A DNA stretch of 64,000 nt from Brachyspira pilosicoli P43/6/78 (GTDB lineage Bacteria > Spirochaetota > Brachyspiria > Brachyspirales > Brachyspiraceae): positions 1,922,001 through 1,986,000 of the forward strand of contig NC_019908.1 in the NCBI RefSeq assembly GCF_000325665.1, given 5' to 3'. Both the position numbers and the translations under genes were made by a program. A model generated the notes under the pieces. The model saw nothing but the letters and a program-made list of their open reading frames with translations. It was not told where the DNA came from and made no database searches. Below, in pieces: positions 34,744 to 44,199 of this stretch; position 1 is the first letter of the stretch; every line of letters starts with the position of its first letter.

Positions 34744-35782
34744 ATGGCAAATCTTAAATTAAAAGACTTAATTAAAAAAAATAACTTTTTTGTTAATCGC
34801 AGAATCGGGTTCTAATCATGAAGGCTCTATAGATGATGCTGTTCAATTAATTAGAGAAGCTTCTAAAGCCGGGGCTAATGCTGTGAAGTTTCAAAGCTTT
34901 ACTTCAAAAACTCTATTTGCACATAAAGAATATACTAAAATACTTAAAATACCAGAAAATGCATTAGATAATGTTGATGATATAGTATTAAAAAAAGAGT
35001 GGTATGAAACTCTATATAAAGAAGCTAACAAAAATAAAATTATTTTAATGAGCACTCCATTTTCTGTTGAGGCTGTTGATGATATGGATAAATATGTTCC
35101 TATATACAAAATAGCTTCTTGTGACATAGATAATATTCCTCTTTTGAGAAAAGTTGCTTCTACTAAAAAACCTGTGATACTATCTACTGGTTTGGCTACA
35201 AATAAAGATATAAAAAATGCTTTAAATATTTTGAAAAATAATGAGGTAGCTTTACTTCATTGTTCTGTTGAGTATCCTACACCTTTAGAGAATGCAAGAT
35301 TAAATAGAATAGTTGTTATGAATAAACTTTTCAAAAAAAATATTATAGGATATTCTGACCATACTATAGGCATAGATGCACCTATTATAGCATATACTCT
35401 TGGTGCTAAAATCATAGAAAAGCATTTTACAATAACTCCAGAAAAAAAATCGGGCGACCATATAATAAGTTTAGATACTAATTCTATGAAAGAAATGATT
35501 TCCAAATTAAAAGATACTAATAAAATGCTTGGCGGAAACGATGCTTTAAAAAATGAAAAGAAAATGAGCAAGCAAGAGAAAAAAGAGCTTGTTTATGCTA
35601 AGAGGGGTATATATCTTAATCATAGCATGCTTAAAAATGAAGTGATAACAGAAAAAGATTTAATAACTTTAAGACCATGTGTTGGTATATCTGCAAAAGA
35701 TTATGATAAAGTTGTTGGAAAAAAGTTAAAACTTGATAAAAAATCTTTTACAGCATTGAGTACTAGCGATTTAAAAAAATAG
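34744..35782 (+). pseudogene. neuB: NeuB-like sialic/pseudaminic acid synthase, frameshift near the N-terminus
   Basis: The enzyme catalyses condensation of an N-acetyl amino sugar with phosphoenolpyruvate to a nonulosonic acid. From 34790 on the frame encodes LIAESGSNHEGSIDDAVQLI, AVKFQSFTSKTLF, MSTPFS, IASCDI, LSTGLA, LLHCSVEYPTP, IGYSDHTIG, IEKHFTI and a C-terminal SAF domain (AKRGIYLN...LRPCVGIS). The only start in this frame is a TTG without ribosome site. ATG 34744 has GGGA upstream and encodes MANLKLKDLIKKNN in a frame that runs into stop after RIGF. Deleting one T from T6 (34786-34791) joins both into a normal 346-residue NeuB. TTG initiation with a short N-terminus is the alternative. 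Confidence 0.8.
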
Positions 35783-35904
35783 CAATTAATAAAATTTATT
35801 TTATTTAAAAATAGTATTAAAGTAAACATAATCTATTTGATTTAATTCTTCAATATAGTATAATAAAACAAAGTTATAATAATAAAAATTTGGAGAATGA
35901 AAAA

Positions 35905-36795
35905 ATGAAAAAATTGCTAGCAATATCTTTGTTTATATCCATGAGTATTGCCCTTCATGCTTATGAAACTATACCTTATATGTTTAATAATATCGTTCCT
36001 TATGGTGTATCTCCTGATGAAGTAAATGAAATACTTATGTCTAATAGTTTTATAACAACAGAAGGACAGGCTGTAAGTGGTACTTTTTATATATCTTCAT
36101 ATCCTGATCCAGATTTAGCTTGGTATAATCCTCAAACTTTAAAATGGGTTAATATAAAATTTACTACTAATGAGATGTCTGATTTATTTAAGAGAGATTT
36201 AAATCTTTTATATTTTAATTATACATTAGATGATGAGTTTAAATGTATGACTATAACTGCTGAAAATTTATCAGAAGATAGTACTTTAGCAGGAAAAAAT
36301 ACTAAATGGGTTTATAAATTCTTCTTCCATAATGATAAATTATTTGCTGTAAGTTCTCGTTATCAAGGCGACGGTGCTTTAGAACAATATAAGCAAAGAA
36401 ATCCTGATAATGAATATGCAAATCCTGGATATGTTATGTCTTCAGGTTTATTCAATAGAACTTTAAATGGTTTCATAACAAAATACGGCGGATTTGATAA
36501 TAGTCTTGTAAGAACTTTAGATGATTTTGCTTCTATGTATTATGGAAACTATATTAATGGACAGGCTGATACTTCTTTATCTGTATTCTATGCTAAATAC
36601 GCTATGAAAAATATTAACTTCGTTGCTTCTTATGTTGATAACTATAGAATGAGACCTATTTATTATAGATTCCAAAATAAAATTTATGAAGATGTAAATG
36701 ATATAGCTGATGTACCAGTTGGAATACCACCTGAGGTAAAAAAATTAAATAAAGATAAAAACAATAATCAAACAACTGCTGAAAATAATCAGTAA
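35905..36795 (+). CDS. secreted protein of unknown function
   Basis: 296 residues from ATG 35905, with GGAG nine bases upstream; an upstream in-frame TTG contains that ribosome site. A signal peptide (MKKLLAISLFISMSIALHA) ends with ALHA before YETIPYMFNN. The mature part is mixed alpha/beta, rich in Tyr, Asn and Asp, with no Cys pairs or catalytic motif I recognise. The C-terminus is polar Asn/Lys/Gln-rich. No lipobox, so likely periplasmic. Monocistronic with a good terminator. Confidence 0.75.
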   Translation: MKKLLAISLFISMSIALHAYETIPYMFNNIVPYGVSPDEVNEILMSNSFITTEGQAVSGTFYISSYPDPDLAWYNPQTLKWVNIKFTTNEMSDLFKRDLNLLYFNYTLDDEFKCMTITAENLSEDSTLAGKNTKWVYKFFFHNDKLFAVSSRYQGDGALEQYKQRNPDNEYANPGYVMSSGLFNRTLNGFITKYGGFDNSLVRTLDDFASMYYGNYINGQADTSLSVFYAKYAMKNINFVASYVDNYRMRPIYYRFQNKIYEDVNDIADVPVGIPPEVKKLNKDKNNNQTTAENNQ

Positions 36796-36820
36796 TAAAA
36801 TTAAGTTGTATAAATATAAT

Positions 36821-36856
36821 AAAGAGAGGCTATATTTTAGTCTCTCTTTTTTTTTG
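36821..36856 (+). terminator. terminator of the secreted protein gene
   Basis: AAAGAGAG (36821-36828) pairs with CTCTCTTT (36842-36849), followed by nine or more T. Confidence 0.85.
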
Positions 36857-36921
36857 CAAAAAAATATATATATGATATAATGAAACTTAAAATTTATTAT
36901 TTATTTAAGAGGTTTCCTACA

Positions 36922-38370
36922 ATGGATTTAAATGAATTGAGCATAATTCAAATTAGAGAGAAATTAAAAAATAAAGAAATAGACGCTGTTAGTTTAACAG
37001 AATCTATTATAAAGAAAATAGAAGAAGATGATAAAAGAGAAGATAAAATATATGCTTATTTAGAAATTTTTAAAGATGAGGCAATAGAGCAAGCAAAAAA
37101 AGCACAAGAGAGAATTAACAAAGGTGAAGATTTGCCTCTTCTTGGAGTTCCTTTAGCTATTAAAGACAATTTATGTTATAAAGACCATTTAATGACAGCT
37201 TCTTCAAAAATGCTTGAAGGTTACAAAGCTCCATATACAGCTCCTACAGTTCAGAGATTAATAGACAATGGTGCTATTATAATTGGAAGAACTAATATGG
37301 ACGAGTTTGCTATGGGCGGTACTACAGAAACTTCTAATTATGGAATAACTAGAAACCCTGTTAATAGAGCACATGTTCCTGGAGGTTCTTCAGGCGGTTC
37401 TGCTGCTGCTGTTTCTGCTAACTTTGCTTTTGGTGCATTGGGAAGTGATACTGGCGGTTCTATCAGACAGCCTGCTTCTTTCTGCGGTATAGTTGGTGTT
37501 AAGCCTACTTATGGAAGAGTTCCTAGACTTGGATGTGTGGCTATGGCTAGCAGTTTAGATCAAGTTGGTCCTCTTGCGAAAGATGTTAAAGATGCTGCTT
37601 TGATGACTAAAATTATTGCTGGTTTTGACCCTAAAGAATCTACTACTTTAAACATACCTGTGCCTGATTATAATTCTCTTTTAGATGGAAATGTTAAGGG
37701 CATGAAAATTGGACTTGCTAAAGAGTATTATGAAACTGATTTATTAAATAATGAAGTGAGAGAAAATGTAATGAAGGCCATAGATAATCTTAAGTCTCAG
37801 GGTGCTGAGATAGTAGATATATCTTTGCCTAATGCTAAATATGGTTCTAGGGTTTATACTGCTGTTATGGCGGTTGAGGTTGCTTCTAATATGGGAAGGT
37901 ATGACGGTATAAGATATGGTTATCACCCTAAAGGCGATTTTAATTTAGATGAATATTATTATGCTTCAAGAAGTGCTGGTCTTGCTTTTGAAACTAGAGC
38001 TAGAATATTATTTGGTACTTTAATGACTGGTAAAAAATTCTTCTACAGCCATTATCAGCATGCTCTAAAAGTGAGAAAACTAATGCAAATGGACTTTGAT
38101 AATGCATTCAAAAATGTTGATATCATAATATCTCCAACTTCTCCTATAACTGCAGGTCTTTTAGGTACAAGAGACCAAACAGACAGTGCTTTAGGATTCT
38201 TAGCCGATAGTTATGCTTCTAATATTAACTTGGTAGGTCTTCCTGCTATGAGCGTGCCTTGCGGAGTTGATAAAAACAATATGCCTATAGGTATACAGTT
38301 TATAGCTAAGCAGTTTGATGAGGCTTCTATGTTTAAAATGGCTTATGCTCATGAAATAAATTACAAATAA
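36922..38370 (+). CDS. gatA: Asp-tRNA(Asn)/Glu-tRNA(Gln) amidotransferase subunit A
   Basis: 482 residues from ATG 36922, with AAGAGG upstream. The amidase signature gives the Ser-Ser-Lys triad: Lys 81 in PLAIKDN, Ser 156 in PGGSSGGSAAAV and Ser 180 in GSDTGGSIRQPA. PTYGRVPRLG and PTSPITAG are further GatA marks. It makes ammonia from glutamine and, with GatB and GatC, amidates mischarged Glu-tRNA(Gln) or Asp-tRNA(Asn). GatB and GatC are not next to it. A general amidase is less likely given the match through the C-terminus. Confidence 0.92.
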   Translation: MDLNELSIIQIREKLKNKEIDAVSLTESIIKKIEEDDKREDKIYAYLEIFKDEAIEQAKKAQERINKGEDLPLLGVPLAIKDNLCYKDHLMTASSKMLEGYKAPYTAPTVQRLIDNGAIIIGRTNMDEFAMGGTTETSNYGITRNPVNRAHVPGGSSGGSAAAVSANFAFGALGSDTGGSIRQPASFCGIVGVKPTYGRVPRLGCVAMASSLDQVGPLAKDVKDAALMTKIIAGFDPKESTTLNIPVPDYNSLLDGNVKGMKIGLAKEYYETDLLNNEVRENVMKAIDNLKSQGAEIVDISLPNAKYGSRVYTAVMAVEVASNMGRYDGIRYGYHPKGDFNLDEYYYASRSAGLAFETRARILFGTLMTGKKFFYSHYQHALKVRKLMQMDFDNAFKNVDIIISPTSPITAGLLGTRDQTDSALGFLADSYASNINLVGLPAMSVPCGVDKNNMPIGIQFIAKQFDEASMFKMAYAHEINYK

Positions 38371-38391
38371 TTATAGTTTTAATAAAAATAT

Positions 38392-38434
38392 AAAGGGCTT
38401 TTACTATTATTAATAGTTTAAGCTCTTTATTTTT
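38392..38434 (+). terminator. terminator of gatA
   Basis: AAAGGGCTT pairs with AAGCTCTTT (one G-T pair), and CTATT with AATAG inside; TATTTTTAT follows. Confidence 0.75.
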
Positions 38435-38539
38435 ATATTAATAAATTTTTTCATATTATTAAATAAAAATATTGATTTGCTATATCTTTTTTAAAAATAA
38501 TTTATATATTATTATATTATTTTGTTGAGGGAAAATAAA

Positions 38540-39730
38540 ATGATATTATTGGTTTATTCAATGCCTTTTTTGGTTTATTTATGTTCCAGTATATTTTCAA
38601 CAGTTTTAGTTATTAATTCATCAGAAATGGGTGCTAGTGCTTTTTTTATTTCTCTTTTAGCAGTATTTTATGGTATGGGTATGATGGTTTCTGCTAGTAC
38701 TTTTTCTAAGTTTAAAATACCAAAGAGAATATATCCTAAATTATTATATATACAATCTTGTATTCAGGCATTATTGAGTATACTTTGCGTAATATATTTA
38801 AATAATGAGTTATCTCTTTTATATTCATTTTTATATGGTTCAAACACAACTATATTTTTTGTATGTTTTCAATCATTGCTTGACAGCGTATCAAAAGATT
38901 TGCCTGTGAGGATAAGCAGCGGGCTTTTTATATTTTCTTGGACTTTAGGATTATCTGTTGGACCTATAGTTACAGGTTTTGTTTATAATTTTAGTTCTGA
39001 TATTGGATTTTTTATTGTAATAGCTATGAGTGTTTTGATGTTTATATTATTTTATTTATCAAGACATTTACATTTCAAGCCTAAAAGACATAAATGGGAA
39101 GAGCCTTTTATGAGAGCTCCAAGATATAAAGTTTATATAGGCTGGCTTATAATATTTGTCGGTGCTTTAGTGCTTCATACATTAAGGTTTATGTTTTTGG
39201 ATTATGGCATAAAAGAAGTTGGGCTTCAAAAAAGCAGTGCTACATTTTTAGTTGGTGTATTATCTGGGGTTATGTCTTTGGGGGCACTTTTTTCTGCATT
39301 CTATTTTAGAATATTAGAAAGAAAGAGGGTATTTACCGTTGTTGGTTTGCTTACTCCTATTGCTTTAACTTTACTTTTAATTTCAAATAATTTTTGGGTA
39401 TTTTTTGTATCATTTGTATTTTTAGGTTTTGTGAGCGGATTTGGATATTTCTTTGGTCTTTATTATGCTTTGGCTGACCAGGAGAGAGACAGTGCTAATG
39501 TGGCTGTTAATGAAGCTTTGACGGGTGTTGCTGCTTTGGTGATACCTTTTATAGTTGGATATTTAGCTTCAAATTTCTCATATTTTATAGCTTTTTTATT
39601 TATGATGATAATATCTTTAATATGTTATAGTATAGCTATATATTTAATGTGGCAGAGAAAGAGAACTACCATCATAAAAGAAAAATTTGACAGATTAATA
39701 GAAGAAGCAGATAAAAAATATAAAGCTTAA
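38540..39730 (+). CDS. major facilitator superfamily transporter
   Basis: 396 residues from ATG 38540, with GAGGGA upstream. Twelve membrane helices in two six-helix halves, a central charged loop (about 175-200, RHLHFKPKRHKWEEP) and a basic C-terminus. The pattern GSNTTIFFVCFQSLLDS and LSVGPIVTGFVY fits MFS sugar or drug transporters. Substrate not identifiable. Its stop overlaps, tail to tail, the end of the BFD-like gene by three to four bases. Confidence 0.82.
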   Translation: MILLVYSMPFLVYLCSSIFSTVLVINSSEMGASAFFISLLAVFYGMGMMVSASTFSKFKIPKRIYPKLLYIQSCIQALLSILCVIYLNNELSLLYSFLYGSNTTIFFVCFQSLLDSVSKDLPVRISSGLFIFSWTLGLSVGPIVTGFVYNFSSDIGFFIVIAMSVLMFILFYLSRHLHFKPKRHKWEEPFMRAPRYKVYIGWLIIFVGALVLHTLRFMFLDYGIKEVGLQKSSATFLVGVLSGVMSLGALFSAFYFRILERKRVFTVVGLLTPIALTLLLISNNFWVFFVSFVFLGFVSGFGYFFGLYYALADQERDSANVAVNEALTGVAALVIPFIVGYLASNFSYFIAFLFMMIISLICYSIAIYLMWQRKRTTIIKEKFDRLIEEADKKYKA

Positions 39731-39969
39731 AAGTTTAATGGAGCATATTCATTTTTTTTAGCATATTCTATTAAATGCTCTATTTTTTCTTTGCATCCGC
39801 CGCAGCCTGTACCTGCTTGAGTTTTTTCAGATACACTTTCTACAGTTGTGAGTTTATCTGCTGCTATTGCGGAATATGCTTGTCTATATGATACATTTTT
39901 GCAATTGCAAAGCATTTTATCATAATTTATAGATGTTTGACACTTTAAGTCTTCTATATTTAAATCCAT
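39727..39969 (-). CDS. BFD-like [2Fe-2S]-binding protein
   Basis: 80 residues. Four cysteines in BFD-type order: Cys 21 and Cys 23 in MLCNCKNVS, Cys 56 and Cys 59 in AGTGCGGCKEKI, preceded by the typical helix AYSAIAADKLTTVESVSEKTQ. Such small ferredoxin-like domains serve as bacterioferritin-associated ferredoxin or as electron-transfer and assembly modules. A bacterioferritin is not nearby, so the partner is open. The N-terminal 18 residues with an extra Cys 10 are not part of the domain. Confidence 0.85.
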   Translation of the reverse strand: MDLNIEDLKCQTSINYDKMLCNCKNVSYRQAYSAIAADKLTTVESVSEKTQAGTGCGGCKEKIEHLIEYAKKNEYAPLNF

Positions 39970-40039
39970 AATAGTTTATCCAAAAACATTTTTTTTTATT
40001 TTAACATTTTTATGAGAAAATTCAAGAATATATGTGTAA

Positions 40040-40978
40040 TTATTTATTTCTTAAATAGTTATCAAAATATTCTATTGTTTTCTTCAAACCTTCTTCCAAC
40101 TTATAATTCGGCTGCCAATTTAGTTTTTCTTTAGCCAAACTAATATCAGGCTGTCTTTTTACAGGGTCATCTTTAGGAAGTTCTTTAAAAATTATTTTTG
40201 ATTTTGAATTAGTCATTTCTATTATTTTTTTAGCGAATTCTAAAACAGTCATTTCATGAGGATTTCCTAGATTAACAGGACCAATAAAGTTTTCACTATT
40301 CATCATTCTTACAGCACCGTCAATTAAATCATCGCAGTAACAAAAACTTCTAGTCTGACTTCCGTCTCCATAAACAGTTATATCAATATTTTGCAGAGCC
40401 TGTATAATAAAGTTTGAAACAACTCTTCCGTCATTTTCATTCATTCTAGGTCCGTATGTATTAAATATTCTTATGATTTTTATATCAGTATTATATTGTC
40501 TATGATAATCCATCATTAAAGTTTCAGCACTTCTTTTACCTTCATCATAGCAGCTTCTCACTCCGTCTGGATTTACATGTCCCCAGTAAGTTTCTTTTTG
40601 AGGATGTTCTAATGGGTCTCCATAAACTTCGCTTGTAGAAGCTTGAAGTATTCTAGCATTACAATCTCTAGCTAAATCAAGCATATTTATTATACCAAGT
40701 ACATTAGTTTTAAAAGTTGCAACAGGGTTTTTTTGATAATGTATTGGAGAAGCAGGGCAAGCAAAATTGTATATTTCATCGCATTCTATATGTATTGGTT
40801 CTGTTATATCATGTCTCACACTTTCAAAGTTTTTGTTGTCTAATAAATGTTTAATGTTTTCTTTAGATGCTGTATAAAAATTATCAACAGATATTACATA
40901 ATTTCCTTCTTTTAATAATCTTTCGCATAGATGAGAACCTAAAAAACCAGCTCCGCCCGTTACAATTATTCTTTTCAT
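40040..40978 (-). CDS. UDP-glucuronate decarboxylase-like NAD-dependent epimerase/dehydratase
   Basis: 312 residues, extended SDR fold. NAD-binding [17 protein letters not shown] at the N-terminus, the HDITEP segment characteristic of UDP-xylose synthases, [14 protein letters not shown], the Ser of STSEVYGD, and catalytic Tyr and Lys in [19 protein letters not shown] and [16 protein letters not shown] also match. It would turn UDP-glucuronate into UDP-xylose for surface glycans. No other glycan genes are next to it. A dTDP-glucose dehydratase is less likely because HDITEP and the CPASP segment are specific to UXS. Confidence 0.85.
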   Translation of the reverse strand: MKRIIVTGGAGFLGSHLCERLLKEGNYVISVDNFYTASKENIKHLLDNKNFESVRHDITEPIHIECDEIYNFACPASPIHYQKNPVATFKTNVLGIINMLDLARDCNARILQASTSEVYGDPLEHPQKETYWGHVNPDGVRSCYDEGKRSAETLMMDYHRQYNTDIKIIRIFNTYGPRMNENDGRVVSNFIIQALQNIDITVYGDGSQTRSFCYCDDLIDGAVRMMNSENFIGPVNLGNPHEMTVLEFAKKIIEMTNSKSKIIFKELPKDDPVKRQPDISLAKEKLNWQPNYKLEEGLKKTIEYFDNYLRNK

Positions 40979-41079
40979 AGATTTTTATTCCTTAAAGAAA
41001 ATTTTTATATATAATACATAATATTTTTGTATTTTTCAATATATTTTATAAGTTTACAATATTTATTTGCTTTATATTA

Positions 41080-41310
41080 AATCCCGCCCAATTAAGCTTT
41101 TTGTATTAATTAAAATATTATATTGCTTTATTTTTTATTATGCTTAATTAAAAAAGCACACCCGCCCAAGTATTTATTATATAAACAATTTTTTTAACGC
41201 ACGGTAAATTATTTAAATTTTAATTTCAATATAATTTATATTTTTTATTTTCCTTACCGTGCGTTGAGTAGATTTTAAATTTTAAAAAAGCTAGGGTGGG
41301 TGCTAAAATT
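41080..41310. repeat. intergenic repeat R3, long inverted-repeat copy
   Basis: Shares ATCCCGCCC, GCTTAATTAAAAAAGCACACCCGCCCAAG and AACGCACGGTAA with the copies at 27758 and 28604. Here both arms are present: AACGCACGGTAA (about 41199) faces TTACCGTGCGTT (about 41264), and outside it GCACACCCGCCCAAG (about 41155) faces CTAGGGTGGGTGC (about 41291). The block is thus a long imperfect hairpin. It occupies most of the 40979-41404 gap; no ORF is visible. Confidence 0.75.
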
Positions 41311-41404
41311 AGAGTGTTAAACAAAAATAAAAAATAATTTAAAAATAACAGAAAATATAAAAAGCCTAGATGGTGGGGAGTGTAAATAAATTTTTTTTAA
41401 GTTA

Positions 41405-42154
41405 TTAAATACTTAGAGTCCAATTTTCATCATTATGATATATCATTAGCTTTGTCATTCCGCCATCTACTGTAATATTTTGAGCATTTATAAAGTTGTT
41501 ATTGCAAATAAACCAAGCTGTAGTAGCTATATCTGACACATCGCCTATTTTAGCAGATGGATGCTGAAGTATATCCTCTTTGCTAAAGTTAGAATCATTA
41601 GAAGTATTTATCCAACCTGGGCTGATTGAGTTTACACGTACTTTATGAGATAAGCTTATAGCCATAGAATGTGTAAGAGATATAATAGCACCTTTTGAGG
41701 CACTGTAGCTTTCACTGTCTTTTTGAGACATAAAAGCCCTTGTGGAAGCTATATTTATTATGCATGCATTTTTATTAAAATTATTCATTAAGTTTTTTGT
41801 TATTTGATAAGCGGATGCAACTGATACTTTAAAAATCTCTAAAAAGTCATCATAACTGCAATTACTTAATAATCCATTATTTGAATAGCAGGCATTATTA
41901 ATTAAATAGTCAACATTGCCAAATTTTTTTATTATTTCATTTGTAAAATTATTAACAGATTTTTCATTGTCTATATTATCATTAATAAATAGACATTCTT
42001 TTTTAATATTTTTTATTTCTTCTATTAGTTTTAAACCATTTTCTTTGTCTTTATCAATAAAAGCTATATCGCAATTATTTTTAGCAAAATGCAATGCTAT
42101 TTCTTTTCCTATTCCGTTAGCAGCACCTGTTATAACGCAAACTTTATTTTTCAT
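41405..42154 (-). CDS. short-chain dehydrogenase/reductase
   Basis: 249 residues, classical SDR. Cofactor loop TGAANGIGKEI at 9-19, NNAC (usually NNAG) at about 87, catalytic Ser in IINIASTRAF, Tyr and Lys in SESYSASKGAI, then SPGWINT and the C-terminal VDGGMT. An Asp at the end of strand 2 (IDKD) suggests NAD(H) rather than NADP(H). Substrate unknown. A few residues follow the usual end. Monocistronic. Confidence 0.87.
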   Translation of the reverse strand: MKNKVCVITGAANGIGKEIALHFAKNNCDIAFIDKDKENGLKLIEEIKNIKKECLFINDNIDNEKSVNNFTNEIIKKFGNVDYLINNACYSNNGLLSNCSYDDFLEIFKVSVASAYQITKNLMNNFNKNACIINIASTRAFMSQKDSESYSASKGAIISLTHSMAISLSHKVRVNSISPGWINTSNDSNFSKEDILQHPSAKIGDVSDIATTAWFICNNNFINAQNITVDGGMTKLMIYHNDENWTLSI

Positions 42155-42330
42155 TTTATAAACTTCCTAATTGTTAATATTTATTTATATAATATAATTA
42201 AATATCTAATATTTTCAAATCTATTTTTATAAAAATAAAAAATTCATTTTATTTGTTAACAAAATAATTTATATTGATTTTGTATAGAATAATAATATAA
42301 TAAGCAAAATCTATTTTTTAAATAACTCAT

Positions 42331-43029
42331 ATGAAAAGAATTATTAAAAACGAACTTCAAAATTGGAAATCTATAGAAGTGATATGGATTATAATAGCAT
42401 GCAGTATAATATTATCACTTTCTATATATTGGAAAGAAAATATTATTGGTATAGTGTCATCAATAAGCGGTATATTATGCGTGATTCTCACAGGTAAAGG
42501 AAAATTATCTTCATATTTATTTGGAATGATTAATACTATTCTTTATTCTATTATAGCTTTTAATGCAAAATACTATGGAGAGTTTATGCTCAATGTATTT
42601 TATTATATACCTATGAATATAGTGGGTTTTATATTATGGAGCAGAAATATGAATAGTGAAAATCAAGAGGTAATAAAAACAAAATTAAATAATAAATACA
42701 AAATTATAATATTTGCTTTATCTTTTATATCAATATTTATTTATGGATTTATATTAAAAAAATTAGGAGGTTCTCTTCCTTTTGTAGATAGTGCAAGTAC
42801 AGTGTTTGCCATAACTGCACAAATACTATGCGTAAAGAGATGTACTGAACAATGGATAATGTGGATACTTGTAAACATTTTAAATATTTCTATATGGTAT
42901 ATTAATTTTGCAAGCGGGGGAGATAATATAGCTACTTTGCTTATGTGGAGTGTTTATTTAGTTAATGCGGTATTTATGTTTATTAAGTGGTATAGAGAGT
43001 CAAATAATAAAAATCAGCAGATAAACTAA
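42331..43029 (+). CDS. pnuC: PnuC nicotinamide riboside transporter
   Basis: 232 residues with seven membrane helices. SSISGILCVILTGKGKLSSY, FGMINTILYSIIAF, YYGEFMLNVFYYIPM and EQWIMWILVNILNISIW are PnuC marks, the last two lining the substrate site. PnuC lets nicotinamide riboside in by facilitated diffusion, and phosphorylation by NadR traps it. nadR begins 20 bases downstream, which supports the assignment. No recognisable riboswitch precedes it. Confidence 0.93.
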   Translation: MKRIIKNELQNWKSIEVIWIIIACSIILSLSIYWKENIIGIVSSISGILCVILTGKGKLSSYLFGMINTILYSIIAFNAKYYGEFMLNVFYYIPMNIVGFILWSRNMNSENQEVIKTKLNNKYKIIIFALSFISIFIYGFILKKLGGSLPFVDSASTVFAITAQILCVKRCTEQWIMWILVNILNISIWYINFASGGDNIATLLMWSVYLVNAVFMFIKWYRESNNKNQQIN

Positions 43030-43049
43030 AAAAATAATTCGGAGGCTTT

Positions 43050-44063
43050 ATGTATAATGTAGGAATGTACGGCGGTTCTTTTAATCCTCTTCATCTTGGT
43101 CATGTAAGATGCATAATAGAAGCTGCTAATCAATGTAAAAAACTTTATATTGTTTTAGCTGTGGGAAATAATAGAAATGAAATTGATAAAAAAGTAAGAT
43201 ACCGTTGGCTTTATCAATTAACAAAGCATATTGGAAATGTGAAGATTATATTTATAGAAGATAATGCAAACACAAAAGAAGAATATACTGAAGATTTATG
43301 GGAAGAGGATTCTGTAAAAATAAAAAATGCTATAGGAGAAAAAATTGACGCAGTATTTTGCGGAGATGATTATAAAAATAAAGATTCTTTTTATACAAGA
43401 CATTATAAAGATTCAGAGTTAATATTTATAGAGAGAGATGAAATAAGTTCTTCAAAAATTAGAGAGAATGTTTATAAGTATTGGGATTATTTGCCTAATA
43501 TAGTAAAGCCTTATTATACAAAAAAGGTTTTACTTTTAGGAAGTGAAAGCACAGGAAAATCAACTCTCACAATTAATTTAGCAAATTATTATAATACCAA
43601 TTATATAGAAGAAGCAGGAAGAGAATTATCAGAAAAGTCTGGAACTGATTTGCTTATGCTTTCAGAAGATTTTACAGAGATACTTCTTACTCATAAATTA
43701 AATGAAATAAAAGCAATAGAGCATAGCAATAAAATATTATTTGTAGATACTGATGCAATAATTACAAACTTTTATATGCATTTTTTGGAAGATGAAAATA
43801 TTATTGATAATGAAAGACTTGCAAAGGCAATTATACATATAAACAAATATGATGCTATATTATTTTTAGAGCCTGATGTTGATTTTGTTCAGGACGGAGA
43901 CAGAAGCGAAGTTATAAAAAATGACAGAATAAAATATAGCGGTAAAATAAAAGATATACTTAATAATATGAATATAAAATATCATTCTATAAGCGGAGAT
44001 TATCAAAAAAGATTTAAAAAAGCTGTTTCTATTGTTGATAGTCTTTTACAAAAAAACTTTTAA
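43050..44063 (+). CDS. nadR: NadR: NMN adenylyltransferase and ribosylnicotinamide kinase
   Basis: 337 residues in two domains. Residues 1-150 form the nucleotidyltransferase with GGSFNPLHLGH (HLGH 15-18) and SSSKIREN (the ISSTxxR-like motif). Residues 155-337 form the kinase with Walker A GSESTGKST (164-172), FVDTDAI (Walker B-like) and QDGDRSEV. It phosphorylates nicotinamide riboside and adenylates NMN to NAD. The helix-turn-helix repressor domain of enterobacterial NadR is absent, as in many bacteria. CGGAGG ribosome site. Co-transcribed with pnuC, ending at a strong terminator. Confidence 0.95.
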   Translation: MYNVGMYGGSFNPLHLGHVRCIIEAANQCKKLYIVLAVGNNRNEIDKKVRYRWLYQLTKHIGNVKIIFIEDNANTKEEYTEDLWEEDSVKIKNAIGEKIDAVFCGDDYKNKDSFYTRHYKDSELIFIERDEISSSKIRENVYKYWDYLPNIVKPYYTKKVLLLGSESTGKSTLTINLANYYNTNYIEEAGRELSEKSGTDLLMLSEDFTEILLTHKLNEIKAIEHSNKILFVDTDAIITNFYMHFLEDENIIDNERLAKAIIHINKYDAILFLEPDVDFVQDGDRSEVIKNDRIKYSGKIKDILNNMNIKYHSISGDYQKRFKKAVSIVDSLLQKNF

Positions 44064-44108
44064 TAATAAAAATCTATTTATAAACTTATTGATATAAAAT
44101 TAGAAAAT

Positions 44109-44156
44109 AAAAACAATATATAGTTTTTATGAACTATATATTGTTTTTATTTTTTT
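44109..44156 (+). terminator. terminator of the pnuC-nadR operon
   Basis: A perfect 17-base stem: AAAAACAATATATAGTT (44109-44125) with AACTATATATTGTTTTT (44132-44148), followed by ATTTTTTTA. Confidence 0.93.
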
Positions 44157-44199
44157 ATTTTCAAGTATTCTTTATAAAAGATAAAAATAGGATATTATT

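Noticed and set aside
42155-42330. NAD-type riboswitch before pnuC
   Set aside because: The leader is nearly pure A/T with no conserved G/C-rich stems.
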